Assembly: GCA_964415675.1 (NCBI GenBank)
Contig: CAYQBG010000004.1
Coordinates: 62,001 to 126,000, forward strand
Direction of reading: 5' to 3'
Origin: UBA5336 sp964415675
Lineage (GTDB): Bacteria; Pseudomonadota; Alphaproteobacteria; Caulobacterales; Hyphomonadaceae
DNA: 64,000 nt
The position numbers were made by a program, and so were the translations under genes. Below the pieces are notes generated by a model, which did no database searches, had not been told where the DNA came from, and saw only the letters and a list, made by a program, of their open reading frames with translations. Of the stretch, positions 34,880-43,731 are shown piece by piece; within the stretch, counting starts at the first letter, position 1; every line of letters starts with the position of its first letter.

Positions 34880-35222
34880 CCTGCACCTGTCCGGTGGCCG
34901 GATCGATCCGCGCGCATGGCAGGCCCGCCGATTTCCAGGCGCCAATTCCGCCATCAAGATGCGCCGCATCTGCGCCTGTCACCTCCAGGAAAGCCTCCAG
35001 CGCCTTGCGCGAGCGCTTGCCCGAGCCGCACTGGAACACAACGCGCCGCGTCCCGTCCGTCGGAATCGCCTTCGGCTCGAAGGTGGACAGCGGGTGCAAG
35101 AGGGCGCCGTGGATACGCTCATTGGCAAATTCCGCCGGCTCGCGGACATCTACGAGAAGTATGTCGCCGGATTTGAGGCCGTCCATCACGAAAGACGGGG
35201 CCAGGTCACGTTCGTCAGCCAT
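34863..35222 (-). CDS. Single-domain rhodanese sulfurtransferase
   Basis: The protein has 119 residues from the ATG at 35222, with CTGGAG 8 bases upstream. The rhodanese domain has the CDC25-like start ILLVDVREPAEFANERIHGALL and the active loop FQCGSGKRS with nucleophile Cys65. Rhodaneses move sulfane sulfur, for example from glutathione persulfide to sulfite or to protein thiols. It is the first gene of the leftward operon, facing a sulfide:quinone oxidoreductase across the control region. It should therefore handle the persulfide that the latter produces. Confidence 0.92.
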   Translation of the reverse strand: MADERDLAPSFVMDGLKSGDILLVDVREPAEFANERIHGALLHPLSTFEPKAIPTDGTRRVVFQCGSGKRSRKALEAFLEVTGADAAHLDGGIGAWKSAGLPCARIDPATGQVQDDGRY

Positions 35223-35318
35223 GTGTTTGCTCCAGATCAATGTTCAGCGCCCGGAAGACGCATTTCATGGTGCCAACTAGGCACACGCCATGCCTGATCG
35301 CCATGCGACATATTGCGC

Positions 35319-35348
35319 AATTAATAAGTTTATAAAATACGCGATAAT
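35319..35348. promoter_or_regulatory. Shared AT-rich promoter/operator of the sulfide-efflux divergon
   Basis: Between the divergent rhodanese and sqr starts lies an AT-rich imperfect palindrome (core ATAAGTTTAT, arms extending to about 18 bp) in GC-rich DNA. Rightward, TTAATA at 35321 and GATAAT at 35343 are spaced 16 bases apart and could be the sqr promoter, with the palindrome lying across its spacer. BigR/SqrR-type repressors bind AT-rich palindromes of this kind. Confidence 0.5.
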
Positions 35349-35372
35349 GAGGTCATAATCAGGGAGGCCGTC

Positions 35373-36647
35373 ATGGCGAAGATAGTTGTGCTAGGTGCGG
35401 GGCTCGGCGGTGTTATCGCCGCCTATGAAGTCCGCAAGGCGGTTCGCCGCAAGGATGAAGTGACGATTATCAACGAAACCGACTTCTACCAGTTCGTCCC
35501 CTCCAATCCCTGGGTGCTGGTCGGCTGGCGCGACCGCGAGGACATCACCGTCGATCTCGCCAGTCCGATGAAGAAAAAGAAGATCGATTTCATCGTCGGC
35601 CGCGCGGAAAAGGTTGATCCGGGCGAGAAATGCGTACGCATGGAAGACGGATCGAAGGTCGAATACGACTATCTCCTCATCGCCACGGGGCCTGAACTGG
35701 CTTTTGACGATATCGAGGGTCTAGGGCCTCATGGCGGCCATACCCATTCGGTCTGCCATATCGACCATGCCCTGAAAGGTTACGAGGATTTCGCGGCATT
35801 CTGCGCCGACCCCGGCCCGATGATCGTCGGCGCAGTGCAGGGCGCCTCCTGTTTCGGCCCGGCCTATGAAACCGCCATGATCCTGGAGACCGAGCTGCGC
35901 AAGCGCAAGATCCGCGACCAGGTGCCGATGACCTTTGTCACCTCCGAACCCTATGTCGGTCATCTCGGACTGGACGGTGTGGGCGATACCAAGGGCCTTC
36001 TCGAAAGCGAGATGCGCGAGCGCCACATCAAATGGATCACCAATGCGAAGGTCCAGCGCGTCACCAAAGACACAATGTATGTCGAGGAATGCAATGAAGA
36101 CGGCTCGGTGAAGACACTTCACGAACTGCCGCAGAAATTTTCCATGATGTTGCCGGCGTTCCGGGGCGTTTCGGCGGTTCGCGATATTGAGGGCCTCGTC
36201 AATCCAAAGGGCTTCGTGATTGTCGATGACCACCAGCGCAATCCCACCTATCCGGAGATTTTCGGCATTGGCGTGTGCATCGCCATCGCGCCTACAGGGC
36301 CGACCCCGGTCCCGGTCGGCGTGCCCAAGACCGGTTTCATGATCGAAAGCATGGTCACCGCCACTGCGGAAAACCTGCGCGAACTTCTCGACGGCAAGGA
36401 ACCGAGCCATGAGGCGACCTGGAACGCCATCTGCCTGGCCGATTTCGGCGATGGCGGCGTTGCCTTCATCGCCCAGCCGCAGATCCCGCCGCGCAATGTC
36501 AACTGGTCAGCGGGCGGTGGCTGGGTCCACATGGCAAAAGTCGGCTTCGAAAAGTATTTCATCGGCAAGGTCCGCAAGGGGCGATCGGAGACCTTCTACG
36601 AAAACGCCGCACTCAACCTTCTCAAAACACACAAACTCAAACCCTGA
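35373..36647 (+). CDS. sqr: Sulfide:quinone oxidoreductase
   Basis: The 424-residue FAD enzyme of the membrane surface oxidises sulfide to polysulfide or persulfide and reduces quinone. The N-terminal dinucleotide fold is VVLGAGLGGVIAAYEVRK. Cysteines lie at positions 128 (SVCHID), 160 (GASCFGP) and 354 (NAICLAD). These match the catalytic Cys128/Cys160/Cys356 of the well-studied Acidithiobacillus enzyme almost exactly, which separates it from NADH dehydrogenases of similar fold. CAGGGAGG precedes the ATG. It is the first gene of the rightward operon. Confidence 0.95.
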   Translation: MAKIVVLGAGLGGVIAAYEVRKAVRRKDEVTIINETDFYQFVPSNPWVLVGWRDREDITVDLASPMKKKKIDFIVGRAEKVDPGEKCVRMEDGSKVEYDYLLIATGPELAFDDIEGLGPHGGHTHSVCHIDHALKGYEDFAAFCADPGPMIVGAVQGASCFGPAYETAMILETELRKRKIRDQVPMTFVTSEPYVGHLGLDGVGDTKGLLESEMRERHIKWITNAKVQRVTKDTMYVEECNEDGSVKTLHELPQKFSMMLPAFRGVSAVRDIEGLVNPKGFVIVDDHQRNPTYPEIFGIGVCIAIAPTGPTPVPVGVPKTGFMIESMVTATAENLRELLDGKEPSHEATWNAICLADFGDGGVAFIAQPQIPPRNVNWSAGGGWVHMAKVGFEKYFIGKVRKGRSETFYENAALNLLKTHKLKP

Positions 36648-36712
36648 AGCCGGCCCATGCCGGCAACCGGCAGCCTGACCTTTCGAACACATACCCTATC
36701 GGAGACGTTTCC

Positions 36713-36916
36713 ATGAATATCGACCGCGCTGTCTTCGCCTTTGCCGGGATTGTCGTCCTTGCAAGCCTCGCGCTTGGCTACTGGGTGACGCCCTGGTTCT
36801 TCCTGCTGACCGGTTTTGCCGGCCTGAACATGCTGCAGGCTGCCTTTACCGGGCTTTGCCCGGCCGCGATGATCTTCAAGGCTCTAGGCCTCAAGCCGGG
36901 CAATGCGTTTCGATGA
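36713..36916 (+). CDS. DUF2892 (YgaP-type) two-helix membrane protein
   Basis: The 67-residue protein is of the inner membrane DUF2892 family. It has two helices (FAGIVVLASLALGYWVTPWFFLL and GLNMLQAAFTGLCPAAMIFKALG) and the family's GLCPA motif. In YgaP this unit is fused to a rhodanese; here the rhodanese is a separate gene in the divergent operon. A role in moving or docking sulfane sulfur at the membrane is inferred. Its stop overlaps the next start (ATGA). Confidence 0.9.
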   Translation: MNIDRAVFAFAGIVVLASLALGYWVTPWFFLLTGFAGLNMLQAAFTGLCPAAMIFKALGLKPGNAFR

Positions 36917-38220
36917 CAGCCCGGATTGCCAGCCTTCTTGCCGGCGCTGCGGCGTTCGCCGCGCAAGCCTATGCAGCCCCGTTGACGCTTGAGCGGGCGG
37001 TGACACGCGCGCTTGACCATGAACCCTCCATAGGCGGCGCTGAAGCGACCTTGGACAGGCGCAAGGCCGGCGTCGATGCGGCAAAGGCCGTCAGCAGACC
37101 AACCGCAGGCCTGAGGGCCGAGGTCGGCGCCCTTGAAACCCGCTACCCGAACCTGTTCGACCCGGCCGGCAGTGACATCACCGCCTCTCAGCTGCCCTAC
37201 TCAGCCGGTTTGCAGGCCAGCTGGGACGTCTACACGTCCGGCGCCAATGCCGCAGGGGTCGATTCGGCCGAGTTTCAGCGCGATGCTGCGGGAATGCGAC
37301 TGGCCGGCACGCGAGAGAGAATCGTGCTGGAAACCGTCGAAGCCTATTCCGACGCCTGGCTGCGCACGCGGATTGTCGAGGTTGGAGAGGCCCGCGTCGA
37401 GACGCTGAGCCTAAGGCTTGAAGAGACGCGTTCGCGATTCGATCAGGGCTTCGGGACGCGGACCGATATAGCGCTCAATGAGGCGCGGTTCGCCAGCGCC
37501 CAGGCCCAGCTGGAAGCCTCGCGTTCCGGCGTTGCGGTATCGAGCGCGCGGCTTGAGCGCCTGACCGGGCTGTCAAATGCCGAACCGGAGGCCCCGGTGG
37601 CCGACGGGCTCACGATCCCTGACAGTCTCGAAGCCGCGCTTTCAAAGGTCCGCAATGGCAATGCCCAGCTCAAGGCCGCACGCGCGGGGCTCGAAGCGGC
37701 CGAGGCGGGTAGCCGGCAGGCCGAGGGCCGTTTCGGTCCGAAAGTCAGCCTCTCGGCACGCGCCAGCACCGGCAAGGACGTCTCCTTCTTTTTCGAGGAT
37801 GGCCAAATCAGCGATTATGGAGCGTTCGTGACGCTGAACGTCCCCTTCTATACCAGCGGTCTGAAATCCGCGAAGATGCGCGAGGCGAGCGCGGCGCGCG
37901 CTGAAGCGCTGGCCCGTGTCCGCCGGGTAGAACTTGGCTTGCGCGAAGAGGTCGCCGGGATCTGGGGCGACCTTCAGGCCCGCAGCCTCTCGCTGGACGC
38001 CGCCCGGCGGGCAGAGCGTGCGGCCGCGCTTGCCACCGAAGGCGCGCGACGCGAATACGAAGCCGGGTTGCGCACGCTGGTCGATTCCCTCGACGCCGAA
38101 GACGAATATCGCAACGCGCAGATCCGCACGCTTGAGGCCGAAACCTCGCTCTTTATTGCCCGGGCCCGCCTGCTGGCCCTTTCCTCAGACCTGGAAGACG
38201 CGCTCCTGTTGACGCGGTGA
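36913..38220 (+). CDS. TolC-family outer membrane efflux channel
   Basis: About 435 residues from the ATG at 36913, which overlaps the DUF2892 stop and starts a signal peptide (MTARIASLLAGAAAFAAQAYA). Two OEP repeats are seen, each with a long helical hairpin (for example LRLEETRSRFDQGFGTRTDI and AALATEGARREYEAGLRTLVDS). It would dock with the RND pump and adaptor encoded in the divergent operon, placing the whole tripartite pump within 8 kb. Splitting the channel onto the sqr side is unusual. Confidence 0.9.
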   Translation: MTARIASLLAGAAAFAAQAYAAPLTLERAVTRALDHEPSIGGAEATLDRRKAGVDAAKAVSRPTAGLRAEVGALETRYPNLFDPAGSDITASQLPYSAGLQASWDVYTSGANAAGVDSAEFQRDAAGMRLAGTRERIVLETVEAYSDAWLRTRIVEVGEARVETLSLRLEETRSRFDQGFGTRTDIALNEARFASAQAQLEASRSGVAVSSARLERLTGLSNAEPEAPVADGLTIPDSLEAALSKVRNGNAQLKAARAGLEAAEAGSRQAEGRFGPKVSLSARASTGKDVSFFFEDGQISDYGAFVTLNVPFYTSGLKSAKMREASAARAEALARVRRVELGLREEVAGIWGDLQARSLSLDAARRAERAAALATEGARREYEAGLRTLVDSLDAEDEYRNAQIRTLEAETSLFIARARLLALSSDLEDALLLTR

Positions 38221-38279
38221 CACCGGGTCAGGAACGCCATGAAGGTCACTGGGCCGGGAACTGGAATCCGGAATGAGCG

Positions 38280-39893
38280 CTACTCCGCCCGCTTGCGCAG
38301 CTCGAATTTCTGGATCTTGCCCGTTGCGGTCTTGGGCAGTGGCGTGACCACCACCCGGGTCGGGCATTTGAAATGCGCCAGCTGCTCGCGGCAAAACCCG
38401 ATCAGCTCGCCTTCTTCAAGGCTGGCCCCGGGTTTCAGTTCGACAAAGGCGACCGGCGTTTCGCCCCATTTTTCATGCGGGCCGGCGACCACAGCCGCTT
38501 CCGACACTGAAGGATGCTTGTAGATCACCCCCTCGACCTCGATGGAGGAAATATTCTCGCCGCCGGAAATGATGATATCCTTGGAACGGTCCTTGAGCTC
38601 AATATGCCCGTCTTCATGACGCACGGCGAGGTCGCCGGAGCGGAAATGCCCGCCCTCGAAGGCCTTCTGCGTCGCCTCCGGGTTCTTCAGATATCCCTTC
38701 ATCACCGTATTGCCCCGGAACATCACCTCCCCGAGCGTTTCTCCATCGGCAGGCACTTCGTGCATCGTTTCGGGGTCGCGCACGGAAACTTCTTCCGTCA
38801 CGACATAATTCACCCCCTGCCTCGATTTGCGCGCCGCGCGTGCGTCCGGGTCCAGCGCGTCCCATTCCGGGCGCCAGGCACAGCCGGCGGTCGGTCCGTA
38901 AACCTCGGTGAGGCCATAGACATGGGTGACATCGAAACCGACCTTTTCGGCGCGCGCCAGGACAGCGGCCGGCGGGGAGGCGCCGGCGGTCATCAGCGCA
39001 ATCGGGCGCTCGAATGTCACCCCGCGCGCTTCGGCCTCACTGGTCGCCATGTTCAGCACGATCGGCGCGCCGCACATATGCGTGACGCCCTCGGCCTCGA
39101 TGGCGTCGAGAATATCGCCGGCCACGGGCTGGCGCAGGCAGATATTCACGCCCGCCTTGGCCGCAACCGTCCAGGGGAAACACCAGCCATTGCAGTGAAA
39201 CAGCGGCAGCGTCCACAAATAGCGCGGGAACATCGGCATTGACCATTCCATCGCATTGCCGATGGCATTCAGATAGGCGCCGCGATGGTGATAGACCACG
39301 CCCTTGGGATTGCCGGTCGTGCCGGACGTGTAGTTCAGCGCCATGGAGGCCCATTCATCCTGCGGCGTGGTCGAATAGGGCTCGGGCGGGGTACCGTCGG
39401 CAAGGAAGTCCTCATAGGCAGACGCGGTAGGCGGCGTATTGCCGGGGGTTTTCGGATCCGTGATCCAGACAATTCTCGGGCTCGCCCCGGCGCGCTCACA
39501 AGCGGCAAGACCCAGCTCGGCAAGGCCTGAGTCCAGAAACAGGATTTCGGCTTCGCCATGATCGAGGATGAAGGCGATGCCCTCAGCGTCCAGCCTTGTA
39601 TTGATCATGTTCAGCACGCCGCCGGACATAGGCCCGGCATAAGACAATTCCACCGCTTCAGGCAGGTTCCGGCAAAGCACGGCAATCGTGCTGTCGGGCC
39701 CGATCCCCGCGCCCTGCAGCGCGCCGGCGAGTTTCAGGCAGCGCTCATGAGTCTCGCACCAGCTTCGCGTCCAGCCGTCGAAGCTGATGGCGGGCATATC
39801 GGGAAAGGCCTCGGCCGTACGCCGGACCAGCGACACCGGCGACAGCGCCGCCCAGTTGGCCGCCCCGCGTTCCAGACCCTCGACGTATTTCAT
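38280..39893 (-). CDS. AMP-forming acyl-CoA synthetase, AlkK/DmdB-like
   Basis: The 537-residue ANL enzyme has YTSGTTGNPKGVVYHHRGAY and YLWTLPLFHCNGWCFPWTVAA. The latter is characteristic of medium-chain ligases (AlkK) and methylmercaptopropionate-CoA ligases (DmdB). The hinge DRSKDIIISGGENISSIEVE and C-terminal PKTATGKIQKFELR are complete. GGGAGTG precedes the ATG. It faces the TolC gene tail to tail. No dmdC or dmdD lies next to it, so fatty-acid activation is the safer reading. Confidence 0.92.
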   Translation of the reverse strand: MKYVEGLERGAANWAALSPVSLVRRTAEAFPDMPAISFDGWTRSWCETHERCLKLAGALQGAGIGPDSTIAVLCRNLPEAVELSYAGPMSGGVLNMINTRLDAEGIAFILDHGEAEILFLDSGLAELGLAACERAGASPRIVWITDPKTPGNTPPTASAYEDFLADGTPPEPYSTTPQDEWASMALNYTSGTTGNPKGVVYHHRGAYLNAIGNAMEWSMPMFPRYLWTLPLFHCNGWCFPWTVAAKAGVNICLRQPVAGDILDAIEAEGVTHMCGAPIVLNMATSEAEARGVTFERPIALMTAGASPPAAVLARAEKVGFDVTHVYGLTEVYGPTAGCAWRPEWDALDPDARAARKSRQGVNYVVTEEVSVRDPETMHEVPADGETLGEVMFRGNTVMKGYLKNPEATQKAFEGGHFRSGDLAVRHEDGHIELKDRSKDIIISGGENISSIEVEGVIYKHPSVSEAAVVAGPHEKWGETPVAFVELKPGASLEEGELIGFCREQLAHFKCPTRVVVTPLPKTATGKIQKFELRKRAE

Positions 39894-39980
39894 GGCGCAC
39901 TCCCGGCATTTTCTAATAACAGGGCGAGTGTGCCGCGTTTTTGCCCCGGCGTGAATTGCGACCTTTAGGGAAAGCCTGCC

Positions 39981-41360
39981 TCAGTAGGCAAGCGCCTCGA
40001 AAACCGGCTCGACCCGCCGGCCCCATTCGGTGTGATAGCGCTCAAGGAGCCGCTCGGCGGGGGTGAGCCCGCTCCCGGCGATCTCGTCGAGTTCAGAGAG
40101 GAAACCAGTCTCATCATCGCCGGATACCGAGAGCTTGCCCCGCGCCTTCAGTCCGGTGCGCGAAATCGCAAGAGCGTCTCTGGCAAGATCCTGCATACTG
40201 CGCCCGTCCGGCAACGGGGTGCGCAGGCCGAGTGTGCCGGCCGACTGGCGCATCGCCTCACGCTGGGGCGCACTCCACCCCTTCACGAGATCCCAGGCCG
40301 CATCCAGGGCGGCCTGGTCATAAAGTATGCCCGTCCAGAAGGCGGAGAAGGCGCACAGCCGGCTCCAGGGGCCGGAATCCGAGCCTCGCATTTCGAGGAA
40401 ACGCTTCAGGCGCACTTCCGGGAAGATGGTCGAGAGATGATCAGCCCAGTCATCGATCGCCGGACGGTCGCCGGGGATCGGCTCCAGCTTGCCATCCATG
40501 AAATCACGGAAACTGTGGCCCGCCACATCGAGATAGCGCCCGCCGCGGCGTACGAAATACATCGGAACGTCCAGCGCATAGTCGACATATTGCTCGAAGC
40601 CGAAGCCGTCATCGAAGGCGAAAGGCAGCATGCCCGTGCGGTCGGGATCGGTATCGGTCCAGATATGGCTGCGATAGGACAAGAAGCCATTGGTGCGCCC
40701 CTCCATGAAGGGCGAATTGGCAAACAGCGCCGTGCCCAGCGGTTGCAGGGCGAGCGAGACGCGCAGCTTCTTCACCATGTCAGCTTCGGAGCCGAAATCG
40801 AGATTGGCCTGGACCGTACAGGAGCGAAACATCATCTGATGGCCCAGCCGCCCGACACGGGTCATATAGTCCCGCATGATCTTGTAGCGGCCCTTCGGCA
40901 TCATCGGTGTTTCTTCGAGCGACCAGAGCGGCGAGACGCCAAGGCCGAGAAAGGCAATGCCGAGCGGATCGGCCACCTCGCGCACCTCACGCAGATGTTC
41001 GCCGACCTCGTTGCAGGTCTCGTGGATATGCTCCAGCGGCGCACCGGACAATTCGAACTGGCCGCCAGGCTCCAGGCTGACACTGGCCCCGCCCTGTTTC
41101 AGGCCAATGAGCTTGCCGCCCTCCTCGATACCTTCCCAGCCGAAACGGTCGCGCAGGCCCTCCAGCATGGCGCGCACACCCACCTCGCCTTCATAGTGAA
41201 GCGGTCTGAGACCCTGCTTTGTGAATCCGAACTTTTCATGTTCGGTCCCGATACGCCAGTCAGCTTGCGGCTTGCAGCCGGCTTCGAGCCATTCGACCAG
41301 TTCGGCCTTGCTCTCGACGCGCGGGGCGCTGTCGTCAATATCGCTTGTGGGCGTGGTCAT
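39981..41360 (-). CDS. gshA: Glutamate-cysteine ligase, plant/alphaproteobacterial type
   Basis: The 459-residue GCS2-family enzyme makes gamma-glutamylcysteine, the first step of glutathione synthesis. The RIGTEHEKFGF start, GGQFELSGAPLEHIHETCNE and GRYKIMRDYM are family hallmarks, and the length is normal. It is followed upstream by rsmE on the same strand, a neighbourhood common in alphaproteobacteria. Glutathione is also the usual acceptor for SQR-derived sulfane sulfur, but no regulatory link to the locus 3 kb away is visible. Confidence 0.96.
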   Translation of the reverse strand: MTTPTSDIDDSAPRVESKAELVEWLEAGCKPQADWRIGTEHEKFGFTKQGLRPLHYEGEVGVRAMLEGLRDRFGWEGIEEGGKLIGLKQGGASVSLEPGGQFELSGAPLEHIHETCNEVGEHLREVREVADPLGIAFLGLGVSPLWSLEETPMMPKGRYKIMRDYMTRVGRLGHQMMFRSCTVQANLDFGSEADMVKKLRVSLALQPLGTALFANSPFMEGRTNGFLSYRSHIWTDTDPDRTGMLPFAFDDGFGFEQYVDYALDVPMYFVRRGGRYLDVAGHSFRDFMDGKLEPIPGDRPAIDDWADHLSTIFPEVRLKRFLEMRGSDSGPWSRLCAFSAFWTGILYDQAALDAAWDLVKGWSAPQREAMRQSAGTLGLRTPLPDGRSMQDLARDALAISRTGLKARGKLSVSGDDETGFLSELDEIAGSGLTPAERLLERYHTEWGRRVEPVFEALAY

Positions 41361-41481
41361 GAGAGCGGCCCCTTCCCTTGTATTTTCCGCTCCTCGTAGA
41401 ATGGTTTCGCCATGGCGCCAAGTCAGCAGGCCGTGAAGCTTATCTCAACACTGGCGACCGCCTGGCGAGACTTGCGCGACA

Positions 41482-42252
41482 TCAACTCGCGCGCCAGTCG
41501 CCCAGCCGGGCCTGGAACAGCGCCAGTGCAGCCACGACGGCGGTTTCCGCGCGCAGGATCCGCGGGCCAAGCGTGACCGGAATGGCTCGCTCATGCGCGC
41601 GCAGCCAGGCGCGTTCGTCTGGCGAAAATCCCCCTTCCGGGCCAATAAGGACGCCTGCACAACCGGGCGAAAGCCGGCCCAGCGCATCCAGCATGGGCTC
41701 GGCCCGTCCATGCTCACCGCCCCATTCTGCTTCGGGATCGTCGCCGGCCTCGTCGCAGAAGATCAGCGGCGCACCCTCCGGCAGGGACGCGACAGCCGCT
41801 TCAAGGTCCAGCGCCTCCTTGACGACAGGCAGGTCGAGCCGCTCAGTCTGCTCGGCCGCTTCGAGGGCAATCTTCTGCAGCCGGTCGGCCCGCACACGCG
41901 AGGCCTGTGTGCGCGCCGTCATCACCGGCCGGATCACAGTGGCCCCCATCTCGGTCGCCTTCTCGACGGCGAAATCGGTCTGCGCCTTCTTCAGCGGGGC
42001 AAACAGGAGGATCAGGCCGGCGGTCTCCAGCTGTGCGCGCAACTGCCTTTCGGCACGCAGGAGAACCGAGCGCCCCTCGATCTGGTCGATCACCGCATCC
42101 CATTCGCCGTCACGGCCATTGAAGATGCGCACATGATCGCCGGCGCCAAGGCGCATCACCCTGGTGAGATATTTCGCCTGCGCATCATCAAGGGCGGCAA
42201 AACCCTTCGCAACAAGGTCGGCTTCGACATAAAGACGGGGGATTGAACTCAT
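41482..42252 (-). CDS. rsmE: 16S rRNA (uracil-1498 N3)-methyltransferase
   Basis: The protein has 256 residues from the ATG at 42252 (MSSIPRLYVE); the longer frame has no basis. It is a SPOUT methyltransferase with an N-terminal PUA-like domain (RLGAGDHVRIFNGRDGEW). The C-terminal trefoil knot is VLIGPEGGFSPDE followed by LGPRILRAETAVVAAL. It is divergent from the aldehyde dehydrogenase, with about 60 bases between starts. Confidence 0.93.
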   Translation of the reverse strand: MSSIPRLYVEADLVAKGFAALDDAQAKYLTRVMRLGAGDHVRIFNGRDGEWDAVIDQIEGRSVLLRAERQLRAQLETAGLILLFAPLKKAQTDFAVEKATEMGATVIRPVMTARTQASRVRADRLQKIALEAAEQTERLDLPVVKEALDLEAAVASLPEGAPLIFCDEAGDDPEAEWGGEHGRAEPMLDALGRLSPGCAGVLIGPEGGFSPDERAWLRAHERAIPVTLGPRILRAETAVVAALALFQARLGDWRAS

Positions 42253-42311
42253 GGCTGTCGGTATAGCTTTTGTGGAATAGAAGGCAAATCGGCCATGAAA
42301 GGCAGCGCGTG

Positions 42312-43676
42312 ATGACAGTCCAGTCTGTAAATCCGGCCACCGAAGAGGTGATCGAGACATTCCATCCGCATTCCGAGGGTGATATCGACGCCGCGCTGAA
42401 TGCGGCAGCCGATCGCTTTGCGGAATGGCGCCTCACACCGGTTAACAAACGCGCAGCCCTTCTGGCGAAGGCGGCGGAGGTCCTGGAGGCCGGCAAGCAG
42501 GATTATGCCCGTCACATGACTGCCGAGATGGGCAAGACGCTCGGTTCCGCGATCGCCGAAGTCGAAAAATGCGCCTGGGTCTGCCGCTATTATGCCGAGC
42601 ACGGACCCGCGATGATGGCTGACGAAATGATCGAAGACGGTGCTGCCGCAAGCCATGTGATGCATCTGCCGATGGGGCCGGTCCTGGCGGTGATGCCGTG
42701 GAACTTTCCGTTCTGGCAGGTCTTCCGCTTCGCCGCCCCAGCGCTTGTCGCCGGCAATGTCGGCTTGCTGAAGCACGCCTCGAATGTCTGGCGCTGCGCG
42801 CTCGATATCGAGGCGGTGTTTCGCGAGGCTGGCTTTCCCGAAGGCTGTTTCCAGACATTGCTGATCGGCTCGTCTGGCGTTGAGCGGGTCATCTGCGATC
42901 AGCGTGTGCGGGCGGTCACGCTGACGGGTTCGGGCCCCGCTGGCGCAGCGGTCGCTCAAACCGCTGGCCGGGAGATCAAGCCGAGCGTTCTCGAACTCGG
43001 TGGCAACGACGCCTTTATCGTCATGCCTTCGGCCGACCTCGATGCCGCAGTGGCCACGGCTGTGGATGCTCGGGTGATGAATAATGGCCAGTCCTGCATC
43101 GCCGCCAAGCGCTTCTTCGTGCATGCGGACATCTATGAGGCGTTTCGAGAACGCTTTGTCGCCGGTTTCGAGGCGCTGAAACTGGGCGATCCGATGTCGG
43201 GCGACACTGATATCGGACCACTTGCTCAGAAATCGGGCCTCAAGACCGTGGCAGATCAGGTCGAACGCACATTGAGAGCTGGCGGGCGGCGCATTTCGAC
43301 GCTTGCTGACCTGCCTGACCGGGGCTGGTATTTCAGCCCCCAGGTCATCGAGGATGCCCGGTTCGAAAGCCCGGCTTTTTCCGATGAGATTTTTGGGCCC
43401 GTGGCCGGCCTCTGGCGTGTTGCAAGCCTGGAGGAGGCCATCAGTCATGCAAACAACAGCCGTTTCGGTCTCGGCTCGGCCATCTTCACCGCTGAAGATT
43501 CCGAGATGGTCATCGCCGCGCGAGACCTGGAGGCCGGCTCGACCTTCGTGAACGCCAAGGTCGCATCCGATCCGCGGCTGCCATTCGGGGGAATCAAACA
43601 TTCCGGCTATGGGCGCGAGCTGGCACGCGACGGGCTATTGTCCTTCGTGAACCGTAAGACGATCTCAATCGCTTGA
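42312..43676 (+). CDS. NAD(P)-dependent aldehyde dehydrogenase, succinate-semialdehyde type
   Basis: The protein has 454 residues from the ATG at 42312 (MTVQSVNPATEEVIETF), with AAGGCAG upstream. The Rossmann region LTGSGPAGAAVAQTA, the general base Glu in VLELGGNDAF and the nucleophile Cys in NNGQSCIAAKRF are present. The overall pattern (GPVLAVMPWNFPFWQVFRFAAPAL) matches the GabD/Sad subfamily. The exact aldehyde is not certain. It lies between rsmE and ubiA. Confidence 0.9.
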   Translation: MTVQSVNPATEEVIETFHPHSEGDIDAALNAAADRFAEWRLTPVNKRAALLAKAAEVLEAGKQDYARHMTAEMGKTLGSAIAEVEKCAWVCRYYAEHGPAMMADEMIEDGAAASHVMHLPMGPVLAVMPWNFPFWQVFRFAAPALVAGNVGLLKHASNVWRCALDIEAVFREAGFPEGCFQTLLIGSSGVERVICDQRVRAVTLTGSGPAGAAVAQTAGREIKPSVLELGGNDAFIVMPSADLDAAVATAVDARVMNNGQSCIAAKRFFVHADIYEAFRERFVAGFEALKLGDPMSGDTDIGPLAQKSGLKTVADQVERTLRAGGRRISTLADLPDRGWYFSPQVIEDARFESPAFSDEIFGPVAGLWRVASLEEAISHANNSRFGLGSAIFTAEDSEMVIAARDLEAGSTFVNAKVASDPRLPFGGIKHSGYGRELARDGLLSFVNRKTISIA

Positions 43677-43731
43677 TGCTACCTGCCATGCGCAGGTGAC
43701 GCTTGCAGGCGCATTGGCTAAAGGAATGGGC

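Noticed and set aside
40032..41399. 455-codon plus-strand frame opposite gshA
   Set aside because: Antisense shadow of a conserved enzyme without its own start signals.
42249..43601. 450-codon minus-strand frame over the aldehyde dehydrogenase
   Set aside because: Aldehyde dehydrogenase motifs on the plus strand are complete; the antisense product has no recognisable domain.
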